Below are positions 26,641 through 34,843 of a stretch of 64,000 bases of DNA, one piece after another. Each line of letters starts with the position of its first letter. Position 1 is the first letter of the stretch. Where the stretch lies: assembly GCA_028736075.1 (NCBI GenBank), contig CP117875.1, positions 1,674,001 to 1,738,000 of the forward strand. Reading direction: 5' to 3'. A program made the translations under genes and the position numbers. The notes beneath the pieces are model-generated. The model worked only from the letters and a program-made list of their open reading frames with translations, had not been told where the DNA came from and did no database searches. This DNA is from Chryseobacterium sp. KACC 21268. Its GTDB lineage: Bacteria > Bacteroidota > Bacteroidia > Flavobacteriales > Weeksellaceae.

Positions 26641-27069
26641 ATGTTTTCAAAGCAAGAAGCACAACAACTCAAGACAGAATTCTGGACGGCTTTCGGAAAG
26701 GCTTTTCCGAGGAAATGGTTGTTGTACGATACCAAGATCAAGGATTTTTCTTTCAAGTTTTCTGCTGATAACAAAAAAGCGGAGGTCTCAATTGATATTG
26801 AAATGAAGGATGAACTCTTCAGAAATGCCTACTTCGAGAAGTTTCAGTCTTTGGAAGATCTGTTGAAAGATGAGATCGGCGAATTCCAGATGGATGAATT
26901 TTACACTTTGGAAAGTGGAAAAGTCATCAGCAGAATTTGGGTGGAAAAACACAATGTCAGTATTTTTAATAAGCAAACCTGGCCAGACACTTTTGAATTC
27001 TTTGTCGAGAAAATGAATGCCTTCGAAATATTCTATTATGAATATGAGGATTTTATAAAATCAGTTTAA
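26641..27069 (+). CDS. DUF4268 protein
   Basis: 142 residues resembling DUF4268, a small domain also found at the C-terminus of some nuclease-like proteins. Here it stands alone: QEAQQLKTEFWTAFGKAFPRKWLLYDT at the start and a Tyr/Phe-rich C-terminus (FEIFYYEYEDF). No function is known. A 14-base tandem repeat runs up to its ATG, leaving no room for a normal ribosome site. Confidence 0.8.
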   Translation: MFSKQEAQQLKTEFWTAFGKAFPRKWLLYDTKIKDFSFKFSADNKKAEVSIDIEMKDELFRNAYFEKFQSLEDLLKDEIGEFQMDEFYTLESGKVISRIWVEKHNVSIFNKQTWPDTFEFFVEKMNAFEIFYYEYEDFIKSV

Positions 27070-27115
27070 AACAAAATTCATTATACTTTTTACATTCTAC
27101 ATTTTACAATTAACA

Positions 27116-27352
27116 ATGAAAAAAATTACAATAAAAGCCAACGACTTCTTCGAACTACTCAAACTTAAAGGCGAATCGATGTGGGATATTTTCGCACAAT
27201 TAATTGATGATGAGGAAAAGGAAATCACTTTTGTAGATGACAAAAACGAATATCTTTTCCATTACATTTTGCCAACAACCTTAGAGAAACTTCAGCAAGA
27301 TAAAGAGGTTTTCGCAAAAGAATATGGCGACAAGTTATCAGGAGCTAACTAA
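27116..27352 (+). CDS. Small conserved-looking protein of unknown function
   Basis: 78 residues, acidic (DDEEKEITFVDDKNE), no signal peptide or membrane segment. It follows the DUF4268 gene by 46 bases and likely shares its transcript. I do not recognise a family. Codon use and the clean ATG support a real gene. Confidence 0.65.
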   Translation: MKKITIKANDFFELLKLKGESMWDIFAQLIDDEEKEITFVDDKNEYLFHYILPTTLEKLQQDKEVFAKEYGDKLSGAN

Positions 27353-27380
27353 AAATTATCAGTTTCGGCAAGAGGGAATT

Positions 27381-28043
27381 TCAAATTTTTGCTAGGCTTT
27401 TCTTCCATTCCACATAACCTATGATGGCCATTATCGTAAAAATAACGTATTGGATAGACGTGATGGCTAAGCCTTTCTGATACATCATCGGAACACAAAT
27501 GATATCTGCTACAATCCAGAAAATCCAATTCTCGATGTTTCTTTTGGCCATAAAATACATTCCGACGAAAAACATAGAAGCCGTAAGAATATCTGTGTAA
27601 TTCGCCCAATCTAAGTGGTAAAGTCCCATCTGTACGTTTTCCATAGAAAATTTATTATCAATAAAAGGCTTGTAATAATAAATGATTCCGATCAAAATCA
27701 AACTGCCTACAAACAGCAGACTTCCTTCCTTCCATTCTTTCGCACTGGCCTTTTTGATTGCCACATGAATATCGTCTTCCGAATTTTTTGACCAAAGAAT
27801 CCAGCCGTAGATGCTCATTACACTGTAATAAAAGTTAATGAGCATATCGCCCAACAGACCAAATTTGTATGTAATATATATGAAAAGTACTGTGGATATG
27901 ATGCCGGTAGGATAAACCCAGATATTCTGTCTGATTGAGAAAAAAACACTCAGTAATCCAAAAATAACGGCAATCGCTTCAAAATAAATAAGATAAGTCT
28001 CGTAGGAACTGTACTGCGCAGTGAGAGTTTGTAAAAAATCCAT
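27381..28043 (-). CDS. pnuC: PnuC-type nicotinamide riboside / vitamin precursor transporter
   Basis: 220 residues with six to seven membrane segments and the PnuC-type motif NFYYSVMSIYGWILW (about 83-97), whose aromatic and Trp residues stack on the substrate. PnuC facilitates uptake of nicotinamide riboside, which is trapped by phosphorylation inside. Related PnuT carries thiamine, but I see no thiamine riboswitch and no NadR gene beside it. The start is the ATG at 28043; a TTG six bases earlier is rejected. It is divergent from an amino-acid permease. Confidence 0.88.
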   Translation of the reverse strand: MDFLQTLTAQYSSYETYLIYFEAIAVIFGLLSVFFSIRQNIWVYPTGIISTVLFIYITYKFGLLGDMLINFYYSVMSIYGWILWSKNSEDDIHVAIKKASAKEWKEGSLLFVGSLILIGIIYYYKPFIDNKFSMENVQMGLYHLDWANYTDILTASMFFVGMYFMAKRNIENWIFWIVADIICVPMMYQKGLAITSIQYVIFTIMAIIGYVEWKKSLAKI

Positions 28044-28183
28044 TTTCAAAGATAATTATTAAGCGTCAGAAAGTCTGGTAAAATCTGGAATTAATACAAA
28101 TAAGTAAAATTATTTAGTTAAAAAAAGTTAAGGATGACATTTTTTTAATATTTTCGTAATTCAAAACAAACAAACAGAAGAAA

Positions 28184-28204
28184 AGCCCCTCAATTTTTTG
28201 GGGA
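28184..28204 (+). promoter_or_regulatory. Small hairpin in the permease leader
   Basis: CCCC (28186-28189) and GGGG (28200-28203), with CAA/TTG pairing inside, form a hairpin 16 bases before the permease ATG. It has no U-tract on this strand. A role in translation is possible but unproven. Confidence 0.3.
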
Positions 28205-28219
28205 TTAAAAAATTAAATT

Positions 28220-29863
28220 ATGGCAAACATTTGGATTAAGAAGCCAATGGAAGCGTACGAAGCAGACATCAAAAAAAGTCAGCTGAAACGCGTATTGGGG
28301 AAATGGAGTTTAACGGCTATTGGAATTGGTGCTATCATTGGGGGTGGCATTTTTGTTTTAACAGGTACAGGAGCTTATTATAATGCTGGTCCGGCTTTGG
28401 CACTTTCATTCGTTGTGGCTGGGATTGCCTGCGTTTTTGCAGCACTTTGTTATGCAGAATTTGCTTCAATACTTCCGGTAGAAGGTTCAGCTTACGCTTA
28501 TGCTTACGGAACAGTTGGAGAGATCTTCGCTTGGATCATCGGTTGGGGATTGATTTTGGAATATGCAATGGGATCTATGACGGTTGCTGTCTCGTGGTCC
28601 GGTTATTTTGCGAAACTGCTCAAGATGTTCGGTTTGCATCTGCCATACTGGATGACTACAGATCCCGGGACAGCTAACAAAGCCTTTGGAGAAGCTACTT
28701 CACAGATTGCTGCAGGAGGATTGCCATTAGAAAAATTACAAGCGTTTCAGGAAACTATCAATAATTTCAATGCAGCGCCTGAACTCTTGAATTTCAAATT
28801 GTTCTTGAACTTACCTGCATTACTAATCGTTTTGGTAGTTATTTCAATCTTAGTAAGAGGAACAAAAGGAGCCGCAAAAGCCAACAACTTTATTGTTATC
28901 TTAAAAGTTTCTGCTATTATTTTCGTGATTGTAGCCGGCGTATTTTTTATCAATGTTGAAAACTGGACACCTTTCATTCCGGAAGCTACAACGATAATTG
29001 AGAACGGAAAATCCGAACCAGCTTATGGTTACAGCGGGATTATTGCCGGTGCAGCTGCTATTTTCTTTGCTTACGTAGGCTTTGATGCCGTTTCTACACA
29101 GGCAGGAGAGGCGATCAATCCGAAGAAAGACGTTCCTTTTGCAATCATCACTTCATTGGTAGTTTGTACTGTTTTATACATATTGGTTTCATTGGTACTA
29201 ACAGGAATGATGCATTACACGGACTTCAATCCACTAGGTAAATATCCGGACGCCATCAAAGCACCTGTGGCTTACGCCTTTGATATCGCAGGACAGGCTT
29301 GGGCAGGCTACATCATCACGATTGCAGCTACAGTAGGTTTGATCTCAGTTTTAATGGTAATGATTATGGGACAATCCAGAATTTTCCTAGGAATGTCAAA
29401 AGATGGTTTGATTCCTTCCACTTTCTCAAAAGTAGATGCAGAAGCAGGCGTTCCGAAAAAGAATCTTTACATCTTGGGCGCAGTGATTGCAGTAGTTGCA
29501 GCATTCACGCCAATTAATGATTTGGCGCATATGACCAGTTTCGGGACATTATTTGCCTTCACAATGGTTTGCGTAGCCGTTTGGATCCTAAGAAAGAAAG
29601 AACCGAATCTGCAAAGAAACTTCAAAGTTCCAATGCTGCCGGTTGTTGCAACTTTAGGGATTTTGATCAACGTTTATTTGATTTTCAACCTTAGTCCGGA
29701 AGCTCAGAAATATTCATTGATCTGGCTAGCTCTAGGATTTGTGATTTATTTCCTTTACAGTAAGAAAAATTCCAAGATGCAGAATGGCGGATTTGGAGAG
29801 ACTTTCAAGGCAGAACAGACACCTTTGGAAGAAGTGGACGTCGATATAGACAACAAACATTAA
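28220..29863 (+). CDS. APC-family amino-acid permease
   Basis: 547 residues with about 12 membrane helices. The first unwound helix GIGAIIGGGIFVLTG (about 36-50) binds the substrate amine and carboxylate in the APC fold, and FFAYVGFDAVSTQAGEA (about 286-302) is typical of the cationic amino-acid transporter (CAT)/YfnA branch. A proton- or sodium-coupled amino-acid importer; the actual amino acid cannot be read. A hydrophilic loop near 140-185 is longer than usual. It has its own terminator. Confidence 0.92.
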   Translation: MANIWIKKPMEAYEADIKKSQLKRVLGKWSLTAIGIGAIIGGGIFVLTGTGAYYNAGPALALSFVVAGIACVFAALCYAEFASILPVEGSAYAYAYGTVGEIFAWIIGWGLILEYAMGSMTVAVSWSGYFAKLLKMFGLHLPYWMTTDPGTANKAFGEATSQIAAGGLPLEKLQAFQETINNFNAAPELLNFKLFLNLPALLIVLVVISILVRGTKGAAKANNFIVILKVSAIIFVIVAGVFFINVENWTPFIPEATTIIENGKSEPAYGYSGIIAGAAAIFFAYVGFDAVSTQAGEAINPKKDVPFAIITSLVVCTVLYILVSLVLTGMMHYTDFNPLGKYPDAIKAPVAYAFDIAGQAWAGYIITIAATVGLISVLMVMIMGQSRIFLGMSKDGLIPSTFSKVDAEAGVPKKNLYILGAVIAVVAAFTPINDLAHMTSFGTLFAFTMVCVAVWILRKKEPNLQRNFKVPMLPVVATLGILINVYLIFNLSPEAQKYSLIWLALGFVIYFLYSKKNSKMQNGGFGETFKAEQTPLEEVDVDIDNKH

Positions 29864-29870
29864 GAATATA

Positions 29871-29898
29871 AATTCCGCCTCGTGCGGAATTTTTTTTT
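29871..29898 (+). terminator. Intrinsic terminator of the permease gene
   Basis: AATTCCGC (29871-29878) and GCGGAATT pair around CTCGT, followed by a run of T to 29898. Confidence 0.8.
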
Positions 29899-29900
29899 GG

Positions 29901-29986
29901 AGCTTAATCCCGCTATCCGCTATTACTCCTCGCGCCAAGGCTTTTCCCATCGCTTGCTGTGGGGTAACCGCTACTATCGGGGCTAT
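29901..29986 (-). repeat. Dispersed element related to the GGGCTGC family
   Basis: On the minus strand it reads AGCCCCGATAGTAGCGGTTA ... GGATAGCGGGATTAAGC. It resembles the inverted GGGCTGC element in layout (AGCCCGACTTGAGCGGA ... GGAAGGCGGAAAAGCTGCC). The rest of this 311-base gap, to 30174, shows only AT-rich sequence and a GAGGTTCTCGAAGC fragment at 30114-30127. Confidence 0.6.
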
Positions 29987-30174
29987 GGGTTTTGTTTTTC
30001 AATCAAATTTTGCCACAGTTGAAGATATTTGACATAAATTTTATAAAAAATAATATGCGCATAATTGCAATGAGGTTCCAAATAAGCCAATAAATAAATT
30101 ACACTGTCATGCTGAGGTTCTCGAAGCATACAATAAATTAACTAACTTTTCCAAACTTTCATTAAATTTATAAA

Positions 30175-31194
30175 ATGAAAAAACTAAGTTTACTTCTACT
30201 GTTGATTTCAATATTCTGTTATTCTCAGAACTTCAAAATCGATACATTATTGAGAGATAAGATCAGCATCCGAGCCATTCAAATTTGGGATGGGAAAGTT
30301 TGGTACGCAGGGACAGATTCCAAGTTTGGTTATGTGAATATGAAAGATAAATCTGATAAGAAGCAAATTGTGTTTTCTCAAAAACCATTACAATTCAGAA
30401 CGTTGGGGCAGAACAAAAATAATTTCTATACAATTAATATAGAAAGTCCAGCTTACTTTTTTCAGATTGATAAGAAAACTTTAGATTTTAAAGTTGTTTT
30501 TAATGATAACGATAGTACAGCTTTTTATGATGTATTAAAATTTGTTGACAACGACTTCGGAATTGCCTTCAGTGATCCAACCAATAATCAACGTCTAAAT
30601 ATTTCTCAAACCAGAAATGGCGGAAAAAAGTGGGTGCACTGTAATGATTGCAAAAATTTCCCTTACTTAGAAAAGGGCGAAGCTGCATTTGCAGCAAGTA
30701 ATACAAATATTGCAAGTGCTGGCGATGCAATTTGGATTGCGACAGGAGGTAAAAAATCCAGAATTTACAGAATGAGAAACAAAGATTGTGATTGGAAAGT
30801 TTTCGAAACACCATTCACTCAAGGAACATCATCACAAGGCATCTATTCCATAGATTTCTACGACAAAAATTTAGGAATTGCAGTCGGTGGAGATTACACA
30901 AAACAAGCAGATAATATCAACAATATCGCCACCACAAACGACGGCGGACAAACCTGGCAAATCCAAGCCAGCGGACAAAATGCGGGTTATATGACCTGCG
31001 TCAAATTCCGTCCGAAAACCAAAGGCAAAGAAATCGTTGCAGTCGGCGATCAACACATCAGTTTCTCAACAGACTATGGCAAAACGTGGACGAAAATCTC
31101 AGACGAAAAAAATCTCTACGCCTGCGAATGGCTAAATCACGATACGTTGATTTTAGCAGGAAAAGGTAAAATATTAAGACTGAAATTCGATTAG
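30175..31194 (+). CDS. Secreted BNR/Ycf48-type beta-propeller protein
   Basis: 339 residues. A signal peptide (about 1-17, ending FCYSQ) is followed by BNR/Asp-box repeats: QTRNGGKKWVH, TTNDGGQTWQ and STDYGKTWTK. The pattern fits a six- or seven-bladed propeller like plant HCF136/Ycf48 and sialidase folds. Sialidase arginines are not evident, so binding is more likely than catalysis. The partner is unknown. It stands alone, convergent with a GLPGLI gene 21 bases away. Confidence 0.8.
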   Translation: MKKLSLLLLLISIFCYSQNFKIDTLLRDKISIRAIQIWDGKVWYAGTDSKFGYVNMKDKSDKKQIVFSQKPLQFRTLGQNKNNFYTINIESPAYFFQIDKKTLDFKVVFNDNDSTAFYDVLKFVDNDFGIAFSDPTNNQRLNISQTRNGGKKWVHCNDCKNFPYLEKGEAAFAASNTNIASAGDAIWIATGGKKSRIYRMRNKDCDWKVFETPFTQGTSSQGIYSIDFYDKNLGIAVGGDYTKQADNINNIATTNDGGQTWQIQASGQNAGYMTCVKFRPKTKGKEIVAVGDQHISFSTDYGKTWTKISDEKNLYACEWLNHDTLILAGKGKILRLKFD

Positions 31195-31214
31195 AAAAAT
31201 TAATTTTATGGCTA

Positions 31215-32060
31215 TCAAGGATAGTTTATAGCTTTGTCCAATTCGATTGGATTATTATATTTCTTGATAACATTGCGAAGTTGATTGTTGATTTCTCTCT
31301 GATTTTGAGAGTTAACAACTGTTCCATCATTTAAAAAGAAGTCATCATTTTTTGAGTTACCGATTCCATTTTGGATAAAGCTGACAGGAGATTCGTAATA
31401 GTTCAGTTTCATTGCTTTATACTTTTTCCAATCTACGGCGATGCTCATCTGTCTAGACATTTCTATGAATTGATTCTCTTCTGGGTTTGCGATTTTTTCA
31501 GATTTAGCCAATTCAAAACGGTAATTGTTTTTATCATCAGAAAGTTCAATGATTAGACCCGGCAAACCGTGGAATTTATTCGGACCCTCTGGAAATGGTA
31601 AACTTGTTGTGAACCACGCAATCCAATGTCTTCCGCCCCAAGTTGTGGTAGCTTTTTGTAATATTAAATTTTTAATCTGTTTCTTTTCATCGGTCAATTT
31701 CCAGTTTTGGCTGTTCTCAGTTTTTAGATTCAGAACTGTATTTTCTATCAGGTCATATTCCTCAAACTGATTACTTCCAATCTTGTGAGCGATGATGTTA
31801 GAAGTATTTAGTTTCATTTCCTTAGGAAAAGGAATATTGTTATTAATTAATGAATCTGCGAGATAAAAATCCCGAGTGTAGAAAAGCGTTTCAGACTTGT
31901 TAATATCCAAGATGTAATTTTCCTTCGTAGTAACCTCAGATGTAGAATCTTTTTTATAAATCACATCATATATGAAACGGTGAGTTTGCCCTTTTGCAAA
32001 ATTGGTAAGCATTACCAATGCTAAAAAAATATTAATCCTGTATCTCATTCGATTTTTCAT
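31215..32060 (-). CDS. GLPGLI-family secreted protein
   Basis: 281 residues from the ATG at 32060 (32048 is also plausible), with a signal peptide ending FAKGQ and the diagnostic FHGLPGLIIEL near the middle. The GLPGLI family is found in Bacteroidota and has no known function. The gene start overlaps the end of the upstream carboxypeptidase-regulatory-like gene by 29 bases. The longer frame starting at 32108 would destroy the signal peptide, so I do not use it. Confidence 0.85.
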   Translation of the reverse strand: MKNRMRYRINIFLALVMLTNFAKGQTHRFIYDVIYKKDSTSEVTTKENYILDINKSETLFYTRDFYLADSLINNNIPFPKEMKLNTSNIIAHKIGSNQFEEYDLIENTVLNLKTENSQNWKLTDEKKQIKNLILQKATTTWGGRHWIAWFTTSLPFPEGPNKFHGLPGLIIELSDDKNNYRFELAKSEKIANPEENQFIEMSRQMSIAVDWKKYKAMKLNYYESPVSFIQNGIGNSKNDDFFLNDGTVVNSQNQREINNQLRNVIKKYNNPIELDKAINYP

Positions 32061-33198
32061 TGATGAATTCTTCTTCTTCTTTCGATAAAAGTATTTCGCC
32101 TTTATCATTACTCATCTTCAAATCTTGCCAATAATCTTGGTTGATTTTGACTGGATTTTGAACACCTTCTGACGTTGATTTTGCAAAATTTTTGAAAATA
32201 ATCTCTCTTGCAGAACGTTTCTCATAAATTTTATCTCCGACATAAGTTTTTAATTTTTCTACCGCAAAACCAATTTTCGATGGCACATAGCGGTCTCCAT
32301 TTTTATAATAATCAAAACTAAGAATTCCATCTCCTAATTGTCGTAGATATTCTACACCATCCTCATCTTTTAATGATAAAGGTTTGGTAGAACTTTGATT
32401 GAAATGTAGGTCAAAATGCGTGATGGCTTTATCTATTTTATTATACAAAATCCGTCCCTTGTAAATATGAGTAGAATCTAATTTGATAAGAAAAGAAATG
32501 TCTTGTTCTGTTCCATTATCGTCTAACAGCTTTCCTGATGTTTTTGACCTTTTCAATTCAGCAAACCTCAAGGTTCGGAAAAGTTCAAAACTTAAGAACA
32601 AATCTCCGATGTTATCTTGAGTAGTATTTTGTTTTTTTACTTTGATTTTATTCTCATAAGTTTCGGATTTCAAGTATCGCAAATCATCTAGCTGGAGTTG
32701 AACGAAATTATCAAATCTGTTGTTGATAGCTTCTTTTGGATAATAGGTTCCATCTTTACTCCAGAATTTTCCATCAGCAATCATCAGAAGTTTCATTTGG
32801 TTATTTTCGAAAGCTCTTTGTTTTATCGTGATGTCATAAAGTTGAGGTTGGTCATAATAGATTTTGGAGTAATTGTCAGAAACATCTTTCAATATTTTTT
32901 TGATGTCGATGGAAACAATTTTTACTTCATCAATATTTTGATATTTTGGTTTTAAACTAATTGTTGGTTTGTAATTTTTCACTGTTTCCGACAAATAACC
33001 AATTGCAGAAATCTCTTGTTTATCATTATTTTCTGGTAAGAGAATAAAGCCATCATCATTGGAATAATAAACATTTTGGTTGGAGATGATTCTGGCATTA
33101 GGAATTGGTTTGGATGTCTCGGAATCTAAAATCTGTACTTTCTGTTGAGCGAGGAAAAGAATGGGAAATTGTAAAAAGATAAATAGTATTCTTTTCAT
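32032..33198 (-). CDS. Secreted protein with carboxypeptidase-regulatory-like domain
   Basis: 388 residues: signal peptide (about 1-17, ILFLAQ), a carboxypeptidase-D-regulatory-like beta-sandwich (about 20-82: VQILDSETSKPIPNARI, SAIGYLSETV) of the kind found at the start of Bacteroidota surface receptors, and a 300-residue C-terminal region without a recognised family. It ends in the start of the GLPGLI gene, so both are one operon. A surface or periplasmic role is likely; function is unknown. Confidence 0.8.
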   Translation of the reverse strand: MKRILFIFLQFPILFLAQQKVQILDSETSKPIPNARIISNQNVYYSNDDGFILLPENNDKQEISAIGYLSETVKNYKPTISLKPKYQNIDEVKIVSIDIKKILKDVSDNYSKIYYDQPQLYDITIKQRAFENNQMKLLMIADGKFWSKDGTYYPKEAINNRFDNFVQLQLDDLRYLKSETYENKIKVKKQNTTQDNIGDLFLSFELFRTLRFAELKRSKTSGKLLDDNGTEQDISFLIKLDSTHIYKGRILYNKIDKAITHFDLHFNQSSTKPLSLKDEDGVEYLRQLGDGILSFDYYKNGDRYVPSKIGFAVEKLKTYVGDKIYEKRSAREIIFKNFAKSTSEGVQNPVKINQDYWQDLKMSNDKGEILLSKEEEEFINEKSNEIQD

Positions 33199-33360
33199 AT
33201 AAAATGGTTTTAATTTTTATAAAATTACTTTAAATACAACGCTTCTTGTTATAATATATTACTAAAATTGATTTGCTAAATGTTAATTTATACCAATTAA
33301 TTAGAGCTTAAAATTGATAATTTGAATCGTAGTTAATCAAAACAACCAATATATAATCAC

Positions 33361-33368
33361 TATTTTTG
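33361..33368 (+). promoter_or_regulatory. -7 element before the HAD phosphatase gene
   Basis: TATTTTTG matches TAnnTTTG. Transcription from about 33375 makes the ATG at 33379 almost leaderless; the ATG at 33406, behind AGAGGAAAG, is the better start. Confidence 0.5.
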
Positions 33369-33405
33369 CACCAAATTAATGAAACTGAATAGAGGAAAGT
33401 TACGA

Positions 33406-34059
33406 ATGAAAAACACGGTTATTTTTGATATGGACGGCGTGATTGTAGATACAGAGCCACTTCACAAGAAAGCTTACTACCAACATTTCGCAGAATTGAA
33501 CATCGAGATTGACGCTGAATTATTCTCAAAATTCACAGGCAAATCTACCCGAAACGTCTATCAAATGGTCAAAGATATTTTCGGCATCGATACAGCAACG
33601 GAAGTATTAATTCAAAGGAAAAGGACTATTTTTTATGATCTTTTCGATACAGATCCAGCACTCAAATTATTGGATGGCGTAGAAACTTTGATTAATCAAC
33701 TTCATTCCCAAAATTTCCAATTAATCTTAGCATCTTCTGCTGCAAAAACGACAATCGACAGAGTTTTTAAGCGTTTCAATTTATTTCCGTTTTTTACATT
33801 TCTCGTAAGTGGAGAAGATTTCCCGGAATCAAAACCGCACCCTGCAATCTTCATAGAAGCACAGAGGCTTTCCGGAAATGACAAATCAAATTGTATAGTG
33901 ATAGAAGACAGTACCAACGGAATCTTGGCAGCCAATGGCGCAGAAATATTTTGTGTTGGATATAAAAGTGCCAACAGTAAAAATCAAAACTACGCCTTGG
34001 CAGATTTGGTTATCCATCATTTTGATGAGTTGGATGTTGAGAAACTAAAAATTCTTTAG
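33406..34059 (+). CDS. HAD-superfamily phosphatase / phosphoglucomutase-like
   Basis: 217 residues from the ATG at 33406, chosen for the purine-rich AGAGGAAAG seven bases before it. HAD motif I is D8-M-D10-GVIVDTE, motif II LILASS, the conserved Lys in SKPHP and motif IV IEDSTNG. The cap is alpha-helical, as in beta-phosphoglucomutase and small phosphatases. The substrate is probably a sugar phosphate or similar, not determinable here. Its stop overlaps the convergent DUF421 gene by four bases. Confidence 0.9.
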   Translation: MKNTVIFDMDGVIVDTEPLHKKAYYQHFAELNIEIDAELFSKFTGKSTRNVYQMVKDIFGIDTATEVLIQRKRTIFYDLFDTDPALKLLDGVETLINQLHSQNFQLILASSAAKTTIDRVFKRFNLFPFFTFLVSGEDFPESKPHPAIFIEAQRLSGNDKSNCIVIEDSTNGILAANGAEIFCVGYKSANSKNQNYALADLVIHHFDELDVEKLKIL

Positions 34060-34760
34060 GAAATTCTTTTTTTGTTAGAAGATTCCACCCATTCATCTTT
34101 GCCACAAACTTTGCATTGGCTTTTGTTGTGTATTTCAAATTCTTGAGTGTAACCGCAAAAGCTGCAGGAATAATATGAGTTTTTAGCAAATGTTTTAATG
34201 GCTTTGTCCAGAGAATTTGGCATAATCGGCAGACCGTATTTCACGTCCTTGTCCTCATAATAGAAAACACTGATCTCACCCGAAATTTCCTCAATTGCTT
34301 TTTCGATTTGACCAAGATGAGAAACACCTTTCAATCTTAATTCTGCAAAGAATTCGTCTTCGCCAAGTGCTTCTTTTTTAAAGTCTTTTATGCAGAAAAC
34401 GCCTTGATCAATTAAACAAATTGGTTTTCCTTCAACCAATTTTTCAAACTTTTTACTTTTGCTGATAATATAAGTGATAATGCTGTAAAGACTGATGATC
34501 ATTGTGAAAACCACCAACGCAGGCATAATTCCGACGTCTTTGTAAAACATCGGATCTCCAGCCGCTGAACCTAATCCGATAATTACAACCAGCTCAAAAA
34601 CTGACAATTGTTTTACACCTCGTTTCCCAAGAAGCCGAAGTCCGAAGATAATAATGAAGAACATAATACTCGTTCTCAGAATGGTCTCCAAAAGGAAACT
34701 CCATTCTTCAGAACCGAGTAGAATTTGTTTAAGGTCGAATGAATCGCTGGTGAGAAACAT
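34056..34760 (-). CDS. DUF421/YetF-type membrane protein with C-terminal zinc ribbon
   Basis: 234 residues. Three membrane segments (about 20-105) include the GLRLLGKRGVKQLSVFELVVII motif region of the YetF/DUF421 family, followed by the usual alpha/beta soluble domain (about 110-190). The last 45 residues add CSFCGYTQE...CKVCGKDEW, a four-cysteine zinc-ribbon or rubredoxin-like knuckle not part of the basic family. The function is unknown. It follows the ATP-grasp cluster on the same strand after an 83-base gap but looks independent. Confidence 0.85.
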   Translation of the reverse strand: MFLTSDSFDLKQILLGSEEWSFLLETILRTSIMFFIIIFGLRLLGKRGVKQLSVFELVVIIGLGSAAGDPMFYKDVGIMPALVVFTMIISLYSIITYIISKSKKFEKLVEGKPICLIDQGVFCIKDFKKEALGEDEFFAELRLKGVSHLGQIEKAIEEISGEISVFYYEDKDVKYGLPIMPNSLDKAIKTFAKNSYYSCSFCGYTQEFEIHNKSQCKVCGKDEWVESSNKKRIS

Positions 34761-34843
34761 AGTTTTTTTGAGTAGCTATGTCAAAAAATACGCCAGAGGA
34801 AAATTGATAGTTTTTTTATAATTTGATAATAAAAACTATTTGA

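Noticed and set aside
27381-28219. Thiamine or NAD riboswitch controlling the PnuC-type transporter
   Set aside because: The leader lacks the conserved motifs of a thiamine pyrophosphate riboswitch and no structured leader was seen on the minus strand.
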